Positions 45,074 to 52,236 of a stretch of 64,000 nt of DNA are shown in pieces (position 1 is the stretch's first letter; every line of letters starts with the position of its first letter). Source of the DNA: Azotobacter paspali. Lineage in GTDB: Bacteria; Pseudomonadota; Gammaproteobacteria; Pseudomonadales; Pseudomonadaceae. The translations under genes and the position numbers were made by a program. The stretch lies in the NCBI RefSeq assembly GCF_042434745.1, contig NZ_JBHLSS010000076.1, one strand, 5' to 3'. The notes under the pieces are model-generated. The model saw only the letters and a program-made list of their open reading frames with translations, was not told the DNA's origin and did no database searches.

Positions 45074-45732
45074 CAGGCCTTGTCCACCATGTAGCCGACG
45101 CCGCGCACGGTACGGATCAGTTCGGGAAAGAACTTGCGCCGCAGGTGGTGCACATGCACCTCCAGGGCGTTGCTCTCCACCTCTTTGCTCCAGCCGTAGA
45201 GCGCCTGCTGCAGGCGATCGCGGGTCAGTACCCGGCCCGGCTGCGCCAGCAGTTCGTGCAGCAGCAGGAACTCCTTGCGCGCCAGGGCGATGTCCTGCCC
45301 CTGGTAACTGACCGCCTGGCTCTGCGGGTCGAGCTGGATGCCACGGTATTCCAGGGCCGACTGCGGGCGGTTGAAGCTGCGCCGCAGCAACGCCCGTAGA
45401 CGGGCTTTCAGCTCGGCGACGTCGAAGGGCTTGACCAGGTAGTCGTCGGCACCGGCATCCAGCCCGGCGATGCGCTCGCTGGTCGCATCGCGCGCGGTCA
45501 GCACCAGCACCGGCAGCGGATTGCCCGCGGCACGCAGGCGGCGGAGCACGTCCAGGCCATCCAGCCTCGGCAGGCCGAGATCGAGCACACAGAGATCGAA
45601 GTTCTCGCAACCGAAGGCGTGCAGCGCGCTGGCGCCATCCTGCAGCCAGTCGACCGTATAGCCCTCGGGCTTGAGGGCGGTGCGGATACCCTCGCCTAGC
45701 GCCGCATCGTCTTCCACCAGCAAAATACGCAT
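45073..45732 (-). CDS. OmpR-family response regulator, QseB/PmrA type
   Basis: The 219-aa protein has a receiver with EDD at 7-9, phospho-Asp51 (LCVLDLGLPRLDGL), Thr in LTARD and Lys in YLVKPFD. A winged-helix domain follows with SNALEVHVHHLRRKFFPELI and IRTVRGVGYMVDK. The receiver opening MRILLVEDDAALGEGIRTAL and VESNALEVHVHHLRRK put it in the QseB/PmrA group, which binds paired TTAA half-sites. Such a site lies upstream of the first gene of this cassette. It is 137 bases from the SDR gene, with a hairpin between. Confidence 0.92.
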   Translation of the reverse strand: MRILLVEDDAALGEGIRTALKPEGYTVDWLQDGASALHAFGCENFDLCVLDLGLPRLDGLDVLRRLRAAGNPLPVLVLTARDATSERIAGLDAGADDYLVKPFDVAELKARLRALLRRSFNRPQSALEYRGIQLDPQSQAVSYQGQDIALARKEFLLLHELLAQPGRVLTRDRLQQALYGWSKEVESNALEVHVHHLRRKFFPELIRTVRGVGYMVDKA

Positions 45733-45765
45733 GCTCCACTCCCGCTTTTCCGGGTCACTTCGGCC

Positions 45766-45785
45766 CGGCGCCCTGCCGGGCGCCG
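45766..45785. terminator. Hairpin between SDR gene and regulator
   Basis: CGGCGCCC-TGCC-GGGCGCCG is a perfect eight-pair stem-loop within the 137-base gap. There is no T-run on the minus strand, so it may be an attenuator, an mRNA-stability hairpin or a weak terminator separating the biosynthetic genes from the two-component genes. Confidence 0.45.
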
Positions 45786-45869
45786 TCCGTTATCGGCAAT
45801 CTCGCACCCCGGCCGTGCAGGATGAACTGGTTCACAAAATACCTCCAGCCGCTGCGCCAGAGACTTCGC

Positions 45870-46661
45870 TCAGGACTTGTCGCGGGCGAAACGCTGGATG
45901 ATCGGCAACTGCTTGCGCAGAGCCTGGTCGACGACCCGCGGCAACAGACTGTTGAGGCGCACGAAGAGCTTTTCCGGCCAGCCCAGGTAAAGTTCCTCCC
46001 GCTCGCGCAAGATCACCTCGGCGAGCGCCGCCGCCACCGTCAGCGGGTCGTCCATGGCCACCTTCAGCGCGTCGTTCATCGCCACCACGTTGTCGGTGTT
46101 CATTCCCGTATGGGTGGCCCGCGGCGCGACGTAGAGCACCTTGATCTGGGTATCGGCGAGCTCGCGGCGCAGCGCCTCGGAGAAGCCGCGCACGGCGAAC
46201 TTGCTGGCGCAGTAGGCAGTGAAGCCGGGGTAGCCGAGGGAGCCGAAGGTCGAGCCGACGTTGACCACCAGGGCACGCGTCTGCTGGCGCAACAAGGGCA
46301 GCAGGCGATGGGTGAGCTGCAAGGTAGCGGTGACGTTGAGCCCGATCAGTTCGGCGATCCCCTCCTCGTCGTGATCCTCCAGCAGGCTGAAACGGTTGTT
46401 ACCGGCGGCGTTGACCAAGGTGTTGAGGTCGCCGAAACGCCTGGCCGCGGCCAGTACCGCTTGACGCCCCACAGCTTCGGAGATGTCCGCCTGGACGATT
46501 TCCAACTGCGCCGGATAGCGCTGCTGCAGCCTCTGCAGTGGCTCCAGGTGGCGCCCGACCAGCAACAGTCGGGCTCCGCCCTCGCAGAGCCGCACCACCA
46601 GCGCTTGGCCGATGCCGCCACTGGCGCCGGTCAGCAATCCTCGACAATCGGACAACTGCAT
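45870..46661 (-). CDS. Short-chain dehydrogenase/reductase (fourth cassette gene)
   Basis: The 263-aa NAD(P)-dependent oxidoreductase has the Rossmann motif LLTGASGGIGQALVVRL near residue 9, NAAGNNRFSLLED, and the active site VNVGSTFGSLGYPGFTAYCASKFAVRGFSEAL (Ser, Tyr and Lys in S...YxxxK). The Arg/His after the second strand (VGRHLEP) suggests NADP(H). The C-terminus is extended with GWPEKLFVRLNSLLPRVVDQ, which resembles a membrane-touching helix found in lipid-acting SDRs. It lies ten bases after the diiron-protein gene. Substrate unknown; an acyl or keto intermediate of this cassette is plausible. Confidence 0.88.
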   Translation of the reverse strand: MQLSDCRGLLTGASGGIGQALVVRLCEGGARLLLVGRHLEPLQRLQQRYPAQLEIVQADISEAVGRQAVLAAARRFGDLNTLVNAAGNNRFSLLEDHDEEGIAELIGLNVTATLQLTHRLLPLLRQQTRALVVNVGSTFGSLGYPGFTAYCASKFAVRGFSEALRRELADTQIKVLYVAPRATHTGMNTDNVVAMNDALKVAMDDPLTVAAALAEVILREREELYLGWPEKLFVRLNSLLPRVVDQALRKQLPIIQRFARDKS

Positions 46662-46671
46662 ATCTCCCTCC

Positions 46672-47325
46672 TCAAACGCTCAGCGACAGACTGCGGAACA
46701 TATCGCCATACAGGCGATAGACCACCTTCGCGGTGTGTATCACCGCGGCCTGGTCCTCGCCCTCCTCCAGACGATTCATCAGCCCCTTGAACAGCTCAAT
46801 GTGTTCGAGATCCAGGCTGCCGTGCGAGGTCAGGTAGCTGAACGCCTGCGGCGGCAGTTTGAGGGATGCCTGGAGGGCGGTGACGGCGCGACTGGCGACG
46901 ACGACGCTGGTGCCCTCCAGCACCTGGACCATGCCGAAGAAGCCGACCGGGTTGCCGCGGTTGATGCGGTCGTAGACGTAGCTGACCATCAGTTCGGTGG
47001 GCAGATTGGGCGTGGCGCGGCGCACCGCCTCGGCATCGCCGCCGCACGCACGGATGTCGTCGAGAATCCATTCCTGGTGGCCATACTCTTCCTCGATATA
47101 TTCGCCGATCGCCTCGCGCAGCCATTCCAGCCGCTCGGGTAGGCGCGCCCCGCAGGCCATCAACAGCGGCACGGTGTGCTTGACGTGATGGTAGGCCTGG
47201 CCGAGGAACGCCAGATAACCGTCCAGGGCGAGCCGCCCCTGCAACGCTAGCTCGATGAGCGGCGCCGCCAGCAGGTAGTCGCGTTCGGCCACGGTCTGCG
47301 CTTGCAGCCTCGTATGGAAATCCAT
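46672..47325 (-). CDS. Heme-oxygenase-like diiron protein (annotated elsewhere as TenA-like)
   Basis: The 217-aa all-helical protein has a plausible non-heme diiron site. A Tyr/His-rich helix YHHVKHTVPLL (residues 45-55) comes first, then Glu80-x-x-His83 in EEEYGHQEW, Glu137 in QVLEG, and His168 with Asp172-x-x-His175 in SHGSLDLEHIE. This matches the pattern of HDO enzymes such as UndA, which act oxidatively on fatty acids or amino acids. It lacks the TenA active-site cysteine pattern. GAAGGAGACATC precedes the ATG at 47325. The long frame starting at 47868 is read-through. It lies between the acyl ligase and the SDR; no product is known to me. Confidence 0.8.
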   Translation of the reverse strand: MDFHTRLQAQTVAERDYLLAAPLIELALQGRLALDGYLAFLGQAYHHVKHTVPLLMACGARLPERLEWLREAIGEYIEEEYGHQEWILDDIRACGGDAEAVRRATPNLPTELMVSYVYDRINRGNPVGFFGMVQVLEGTSVVVASRAVTALQASLKLPPQAFSYLTSHGSLDLEHIELFKGLMNRLEEGEDQAAVIHTAKVVYRLYGDMFRSLSLSV

Positions 47326-47335
47326 GATGTCTCCT

Positions 47336-48796
47336 TCAAGGAACGGGGGTGGACAGCACACGTTCGATGGCCGTCCGGTAATGTTCGAACAGAGCCGCCC
47401 GGCACAGCCGGCCGTTGGCGGTGGCCAGGCCGTTGGCGACGCCGAACGGCTGCTCGGCACGCAGCCAGCGATGGACGCGGGCATAGTCCGGCAGACCGGC
47501 GTTGACCCGCGCCACGGCCTGCGCCAGCGTCTCGTCGTCGATCCCGACCGAGCGCGGCTGCAGCACGGCCACGTTGGCCGGCAGCGCCTCGCCGTGCAGC
47601 CAGGCCTGGGCGATCGGCGCCTGCTGGACCAGTTCGGCCTCGACCCATTCCGGGTTGACGTTGCGTCCGAAAGCGGTGACGAACTGGTGCTTCTTGCGTC
47701 CGTGCAGGACCAGGAACTCGCCCTCGAAGTGACCGAGATCGCCGGTCCCCAGCCAGTCGCCACGCGGCGCCGGCTCGCCGAGGTAGCCGTGCATTCGCGC
47801 GCCGCGGACCTCGACCTCGCCGTCGTCGGCCAGGCGCAGCTCCAGGTGTGGCAGGGGCCGGCCGACACTACCGATGCGCCGCTGACCGGGGGTATTCAGG
47901 CAGACCACCGAAGCGCACTCGGACAGCCCGTAGCCCTCGAACACCGGCAGGCCGAGCGCCTCGGCGCGCTCGAGCAACCGCGGCGCGACCCGTCCACCGC
48001 CGACCGCGACGAAACGCAGGGAGTCGGCTAGCGGCTGGCCGCTCTCCAGGGCCGTCACCCAGGCCAGCAGCAGTTGCGGCAGGAGGATCAGGCTGCTCGG
48101 ACGGCTGCGTCGCAGCGTTTCGAGAAAGCGCGGTAAATCGAAGCGACTCGCCCCTTCCAGGCCCAGCCGGGCCATCGGCGCCAACTCGACCAGCGCCCCG
48201 CCGAGCAGTTGCGCATGAAGACCGGCAACGTTCTCCAGCAGGACCGCCAGCGGCAGCACGCACAGATGGCGTTCGATCCCGCTCGGCCCGCAGGCCTGCC
48301 ACAGGCTGGAAGCTACCCGCAGTTGCAGGTCGGCATCCAGGCAGACGCCTTTCGGCCGACCGGTGGTGCCGGAGGTGTAGGTGATCTTCAAAGTTCCCGC
48401 CGGCAGTCCGGCAACCCGCGCCTGCCGGCGCTGCGCGACCAGTCCGGCTAGCGGCTCGAAGCCCAAATGCGCATGCCGGGCGGGGTCGCTGGCGATCAGC
48501 GTGTCGACGCCGGCGCTGTCCAGTACATGGCGTTGCTGCTCGGCGGAAAAGAAGCCCGGCAGCGGAACGCAGACGACGCCGGCACGCAGCGCCGCCAGAT
48601 CCCACAGCGCCCATTCGATGCCGTTGTCCAGATCCAGCGCCAGGCGCCGGACGGCAGCCCGACGCAGATAGCCGGCCCGGACATCCACCTCGCCGAGCAA
48701 CTGGCGATAGCTCAACCGGTACTCGCCTTCCTGCAGGGCTGGTCGCTCGCCATGGGCCGCCAGAGCCTGCCAGAAGGATTCAACCGCAAGCGACAT
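47336..48796 (-). CDS. AMP-dependent acyl/aminoacyl ligase
   Basis: The 486-aa adenylate-forming enzyme has the P-loop-like KITYTSGTTGRPKGVCLD, the acceptor segment FEGYGLSECASVVCLN, and DWLGTGDLGHFEGEFLVLHGRKK with the hinge. The C-terminal subdomain ends PFGVANGLATANGRLCRAAL, where the usual A10 Lys of NGKxxR is Arg. That is odd, because this Lys normally helps adenylation. It activates a carboxylate as acyl-AMP, then probably acyl-CoA; no carrier protein gene is nearby. It overlaps the hemolysin-like gene by 17 bases and precedes the diiron gene by ten. Confidence 0.88.
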   Translation of the reverse strand: MSLAVESFWQALAAHGERPALQEGEYRLSYRQLLGEVDVRAGYLRRAAVRRLALDLDNGIEWALWDLAALRAGVVCVPLPGFFSAEQQRHVLDSAGVDTLIASDPARHAHLGFEPLAGLVAQRRQARVAGLPAGTLKITYTSGTTGRPKGVCLDADLQLRVASSLWQACGPSGIERHLCVLPLAVLLENVAGLHAQLLGGALVELAPMARLGLEGASRFDLPRFLETLRRSRPSSLILLPQLLLAWVTALESGQPLADSLRFVAVGGGRVAPRLLERAEALGLPVFEGYGLSECASVVCLNTPGQRRIGSVGRPLPHLELRLADDGEVEVRGARMHGYLGEPAPRGDWLGTGDLGHFEGEFLVLHGRKKHQFVTAFGRNVNPEWVEAELVQQAPIAQAWLHGEALPANVAVLQPRSVGIDDETLAQAVARVNAGLPDYARVHRWLRAEQPFGVANGLATANGRLCRAALFEHYRTAIERVLSTPVP

Positions 48797-49466
48797 CGGC
48801 GATCTCCCGATACAGCGGCCGATAGCCCAGGCGCTGATAGATGCCGGCAGCCCGCAGGCGCCCGTGGGTTTCGGCGACGTCGATCGCCATAATTTGCGGA
48901 TGGCTATCGTAGTAACGTCCCCAATCGGCCAGTTCCGCCCCCATGCGGGCCGGGTCCGCCGGCCCCAGCTCGACTAGCGGCAGCCCCAGGCGCTGGAAAC
49001 TGTTCAGCAGGATCGCCGTCCCGGTGAACACGACCCAACGAAATCCTAGGGCACCGACCAGATCGGTCAGAGCGGTGATCAGCACGCGCGCGCCGCCGGG
49101 TCCACAGGCAGCGAAATTGCCTACTTCGACGATGTTCCTGCGGACTACCGGCAGTCCCGTGCGCTCGCCGACGACACGCTCGATGGGCGCGTCCAGATAA
49201 CGTTCGAGAAACAGCTCCCGCACTTCCCTGGCCGGACGTAGGCCGGCGGCCGCCTGTACCTCGCCGTCCTCATCCTCGAAGCCCAGCAGACAGGGCATGA
49301 AATGCCGGATGCGCGCCGCGTAATAGTCAGCGAAGCGGGTCCGGATGAAGGTTTCCAGCGCCTGGCGGTGAAGCGAGCCCGGAGAGGGCGTGACCAGGTG
49401 CACACTCAGCGTTCGTTGACGCCCGATCAGAGCCAGGGGGCCGTGCCGTTCCCATGACAGCTCCAT
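48780..49466 (-). CDS. Thermostable-hemolysin family protein (first cassette gene)
   Basis: The 228-aa protein matches the thermostable hemolysin (delta-VPH-type) family: HRQALETFIRTRFADYYAAR, FMPCLLGFEDEDGEVQAAAG, ELFLERYLDAPIERVVGE, VEVGNFAACGPGGARVLI and RLGYRPLYREI. The fold resembles a GNAT or autoinducer-synthase-like acyltransferase: a core VGNFA strand, AAGxR-type entry LRPARE, and LGF near the middle. It has no signal peptide, so the hemolysin name is probably misleading, and an acyl-transfer role fits the neighbours. First gene of the unit, 51 bases from the paired TTAA box. Family role unproven. Confidence 0.82.
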   Translation of the reverse strand: MELSWERHGPLALIGRQRTLSVHLVTPSPGSLHRQALETFIRTRFADYYAARIRHFMPCLLGFEDEDGEVQAAAGLRPAREVRELFLERYLDAPIERVVGERTGLPVVRRNIVEVGNFAACGPGGARVLITALTDLVGALGFRWVVFTGTAILLNSFQRLGLPLVELGPADPARMGAELADWGRYYDSHPQIMAIDVAETHGRLRAAGIYQRLGYRPLYREIADVACG

Positions 49467-49516
49467 CTTACAAACCTCGGGGTGGGGAGATTGGAGGCTA
49501 TTCTCGCGTTTCCACC

Positions 49517-49533
49517 CTTAACGAAGGCTTAAG
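49517..49533 (-). promoter_or_regulatory. PmrA/QseB-type box upstream of the cassette
   Basis: CTTAAC-GAAGG-CTTAAG gives two TTAA half-sites with five bases between, the spacing of PmrA boxes. It is also a seven-base inverted repeat (CCCTTAA/TTAAGGG). It lies 51 bases before the first ATG, with GAGAATAG as a possible -10 on the minus strand at about 49500. The cassette encodes a regulator of the matching group, which suggests autoregulation. The site is just inside repeat copy 2. Confidence 0.6.
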
Positions 49534-49551
49534 GGAGACGGAGAACAGCTA

Positions 49552-49846
49552 GGGCCTGTTAACACTACTCTCCGCGAGCCGCGTTGCCGTGCCAAATGGT
49601 GCCAGGCCGGGCCGCGATCGGTGAGGCGCGGGACGCAGGGAATAGCATTGCCTTGCCAAGTCCCGCAACGACGCATGGGGCCATTTACCACGCAGCCTGG
49701 GCGGCCCCACCCGCAGGGACGGGCCTGTTTTTGCGCGGTGCGTCGTTGCTCGTCGTTCGTTTACAATGACCAAACTTCTCTGCTCGCGCCTAACCCCGCG
49801 CAAAAACAGGCTCCATCACGGCCTCGCGGAGTAGTGTTAACAGGTC
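49552..49846 (+). repeat. ~295 bp structured repeat, copy 2 (MITE-like)
   Basis: Same orientation and length as copy 1 (43288). The ends are GGGCCTGTTAACACTACTCT and the complementary AGTAGTGTTAACAGGTC. These arms differ from copy 1 yet remain self-complementary. Inner arms CCTGTTTTTGCGCGG and CCGCGCAAAAACAGG also pair. Shared blocks include GCCAGGCCGGGCCGCG, CCCGCAACG and AATGACCAAACTTCTCT. Flanked by TA on both sides (49550-49551 and 49848-49849), as a two-base target duplication would be. Confidence 0.85.
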
Positions 49847-49904
49847 TTAGCCCGAGGGCCCTTAAGCGTGCCGTTCCTCATGATGAAATTCAGGAGGAAT
49901 AGCT

Positions 49905-50165
49905 TTGTTCACCATCACCGTATCCGACCAAGGGTGGCGTCGGAAAATCCACCACCTGTGCCCACCTCGGCGCCCTGCTCGCCGACGCCGGCCTGCGGGT
50001 CCTGATGCTGGACCTCGATAGCCAGCCGACCCTCCAGCTACTACCGGCTGACCACCGAGGCCCGCAGCGGCATCTACGAACTGATCGCGCTCAACCCGAC
50101 CAGATCGTGTCCAGGACCATCATCGACGGACTGGATATCGTAACGGACCTCGATGCACTAGCCGC
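49905..50165 (+). pseudogene. ParA-family partition ATPase remnant
   Basis: Behind AGGAGGAATAGC a TTG start reads FTITVS. A frameshift then leads to TKGGVGKSTTCAHLGALLAD (deviant Walker A of ParA) and LRVLMLDLDSQPTL (Walker A'/B region). A second shift leads to YYRLTTEARSGIYELIALNP, and a third to DQIVSRTIIDGLDIV. Only the first ~90 residues' worth remains, in at least four frames. ParA genes of this type are carried by integrative elements and plasmids. It is bordered by repeat copy 2 on one side and the CAP gene on the other. Confidence 0.78.
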
Positions 50166-50201
50166 CAGCGACCTGATCGTCTGCCGCCTGTCGATGTCCG
50201 C

Positions 50202-51056
50202 TCAGGGCGCGCCGAACAACGCCGTCCAGTAGATTCCCGCATCGCTCTTCGGATCGGCGGCGTAGGCCGCGCCCAGTTCGCTGAACCGCGGATTCATCAG
50301 ATTGGCGCAGTGACCGGGGCTGGCCAGCCAGCCGTCGACCACCTTGCGCGCGTTGTCCATGGCGGCGGCGATGTTCTCGCCAATCAGCCCGCCGGTGTAG
50401 CCGGCCAGTTCCGCCCGGTCGCTCGGAGTACGGCCGTCGCGGTCCTTGTGGTCGAAGAAATTGCCGTTGGCCATGGCCCGGCTGTGGCTTTCGGCCGCGC
50501 CGCCCAGGACACCGCTCCAGGCCAGCGGTGGCGCCGCAGCGAACCGCTGGCCAGCGCACTGGCGCGGCTGTGCGCGAACAGCGTTGATCTGTTCGAGCAG
50601 CTTCTGCCCTTCCGCCTGCCAATCGCCCATGCGCCCGGCCAGCAACGGGCGCGCCAGCACGATGCGCCAGTCGCGTTCCGCGCGGCTTACACCGATATCG
50701 ACGAACTGGGAGTCCAGCACCACCTGACAGAAGCTCTGCCGCAAGGTCAACATGGCTGCCTGCGCATCGCGCGGCCCGGACAGGCTGATCGCCTGTGCGT
50801 TGACCAGCGGATAGGCGGCGAGCCCCAGAGATTCCCGCAGATCCCCACTGCCATCGGTTGGCAGGACCAGCCGCGGATCGTCCGCCAGCGGCGGCAGTTC
50901 GCCGGCCGCCCGGCCAGCGCAATTCTGCACCTGTGCCCGGTAGGCGTTGATCGATGCCACCAGTTGCGCCTCTTCGTCGGCTCCGACGGCAGCGACGGCG
51001 AGCACCAGACCCAGCGATACAGCGGCAAGCCGCACCACGAATGAAGCAATGCGCAT
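50202..51056 (-). CDS. Secreted CAP-domain (SCP/PR-1-like) protein with a degenerate second copy
   Basis: The 284-aa protein has a signal peptide (residues 1-26, ending VGADEE). The C-terminal half is a standard CAP domain: LLEQINAVRAQPRQCAG, LAWSGVLGGAAESHSRAMAN, FFDHKDRDGRTPSDRAELAG and GENIAAAMDNARKVVDGWLA, ending with GHCANLMNPRFSELGAAYA. The N-terminal half begins the same way (LVASINAYRAQVQNCAGR, LPPLADDPRL) and ends DIGVSRAERDWRIVLARPLL, but lacks the GENIA and HCANLM motifs, so it is a decayed duplicate. Bacterial CAP proteins are extracellular with unknown roles. The ATG at 51056 is preceded by GGAGG. Confidence 0.85.
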   Translation of the reverse strand: MRIASFVVRLAAVSLGLVLAVAAVGADEEAQLVASINAYRAQVQNCAGRAAGELPPLADDPRLVLPTDGSGDLRESLGLAAYPLVNAQAISLSGPRDAQAAMLTLRQSFCQVVLDSQFVDIGVSRAERDWRIVLARPLLAGRMGDWQAEGQKLLEQINAVRAQPRQCAGQRFAAAPPLAWSGVLGGAAESHSRAMANGNFFDHKDRDGRTPSDRAELAGYTGGLIGENIAAAMDNARKVVDGWLASPGHCANLMNPRFSELGAAYAADPKSDAGIYWTALFGAP

Positions 51057-51159
51057 GAAAACCTCCTCGATATGGCTACCTCCATGATGCGCGATTGCAG
51101 GCCTTTCGAGCACGCTCGGGGGTTGCTTCGCTCCCACACGAGAGCATGAGAGCGATCAA

Positions 51160-51218
51160 CGCCTTCCGGCGGCATTCGACGCGCCGACGCGCTTCACGCC
51201 AAAACGCCGACAGGCCCT
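51160..51218 (-). repeat. Truncated, inverted third copy of the ~295 bp repeat end
   Basis: Read on the minus strand from 51218 it gives AGGGCCTGTCGGCGTTTTGG, then GTGAAGCGCG and TCGAATGCCGCC. This parallels the left end of copy 1 (GGGCCTGTTGACGTTTGGGC, GTGAGCCGCG, TCAAATGCCGCC). The similarity fades after about 60 bases and no right end is found. It lies in the 340-base gap before the repeat-protein gene, which otherwise holds nothing recognised. Confidence 0.65.
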
Positions 51219-51396
51219 CACTTGGCCGTTCGTAGAATCCCGTTGCTCATGCGCCACTTTGTGCTTTCGTTACTTTGTGCTTTCGTTGATGCATGCAGAG
51301 GAAAAGCCCGTAATAGCAAATGCATGACAGTGAAATATCAAGGCTGGTTTGGCGAGTGCTTTACACCACTATCGAGTTGGCACGGAGGAGACAGTC

Positions 51397-52140
51397 ATGG
51401 AAAACATCAACCAATGCCTGAAAGGATTTCAGGAACAATTGGAGCACCTTCAGAACAATGTGGCGTTGAAAACGCTCCAGGAGCAGATGGAGAACTTTCA
51501 GAAGAATGGGGCACTGAAAGCGATCCAGGAGCAGATGGAACACTTACAGAATAACTCGATGCTCAAAACGCTCCAGGAGCAGATAGAGCAACTTCAGAAC
51601 AATCAGGTACTGAAGGAATTCCAGGAGCAGATGGAAAAATTCCAGAGCAACCCGCTACTGAAGGAGTTTCAAGAGCAGATGGAGCGTTTTCAGAACGACC
51701 CAGAGCTGAAAGCGCTTCAGACGCAGATGGAACAGCTTCGAAACCATCCGGTGATGAAGGGATATCAGGAGCAGATGGAGTACTTTCAGAACAATATGGA
51801 GCTAAAAACGATCCGCGAACAAATGGAAAAACTTCAAAACAATCCAGTGTTGAAAGCACTCCAAGAGGAGATGCAACACTTGCAAAACAATCCGGCACTG
51901 AAATCGCTCCAGGAAGAGATAGAGCAATTTCAGAACACTGCTGCACTGAAAGCGATTCAGGAGGAAATGGAGCATTTCCAAAACAACCCGGCGCTGAAAA
52001 CGTTCCGGGAACAGATAGAACACCTTCAGAACAATCCGGCGCTGAAAACGATTCAGGAAGAGATGGAGCACTTTCAGAACCATCCAGCGCTGAGAGCGAT
52101 TCAGGAGCAGATGGAGCAAATTCAGCAAAAACCGGCCTGA
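51397..52140 (+). CDS. Protein of fourteen 16-residue repeats
   Basis: I recognise no family. The 247-aa protein is an 11-residue head (MENINQCLKGF), fourteen units of 16 residues with consensus QEQMExxQNNPALKxx, and a 12-residue tail ending QQKPA. Met4, Leu/Phe7, Leu13 and Leu/Ile/Phe16 of the unit are hydrophobic; Asn-Asn-Pro in the middle should break the helix, giving a string of short helices rather than one coiled coil. No signal or membrane segment. DNA units are 48 bases and well diverged. The base composition is richer in A (CAG/GAG/AAC/AAA) than its neighbours. GGAGGAGACAGTC precedes the ATG. Confidence 0.8.
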   Translation: MENINQCLKGFQEQLEHLQNNVALKTLQEQMENFQKNGALKAIQEQMEHLQNNSMLKTLQEQIEQLQNNQVLKEFQEQMEKFQSNPLLKEFQEQMERFQNDPELKALQTQMEQLRNHPVMKGYQEQMEYFQNNMELKTIREQMEKLQNNPVLKALQEEMQHLQNNPALKSLQEEIEQFQNTAALKAIQEEMEHFQNNPALKTFREQIEHLQNNPALKTIQEEMEHFQNHPALRAIQEQMEQIQQKPA

Positions 52141-52236
52141 GCCGTAGATGGAGCGAGAACTTACCGCTTGCGCAAAAGTACACCACAGTCCCGAGTCTAC
52201 GCGGCATGGTAGGAGCGATCATTCGAACGTGCCATG

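Noticed and set aside
43655..45732. Naming the two-component pair pmrAB or cprRS
   Set aside because: Subfamily resemblance is clear, but sequence alone does not separate PmrAB, QseBC and related pairs; no symbol given.
46672..47325. TenA-type transcriptional regulator or thiaminase
   Set aside because: No DNA-binding domain and no TenA active-site Cys; the residues fit a diiron site better.
51563..52222. Minus-strand repetitive Ser/Pro frame opposite the 16-residue repeat gene
   Set aside because: The 48-base periodicity keeps several frames open at once; only the plus frame has an RBS, ordered helical repeats and a terminator.
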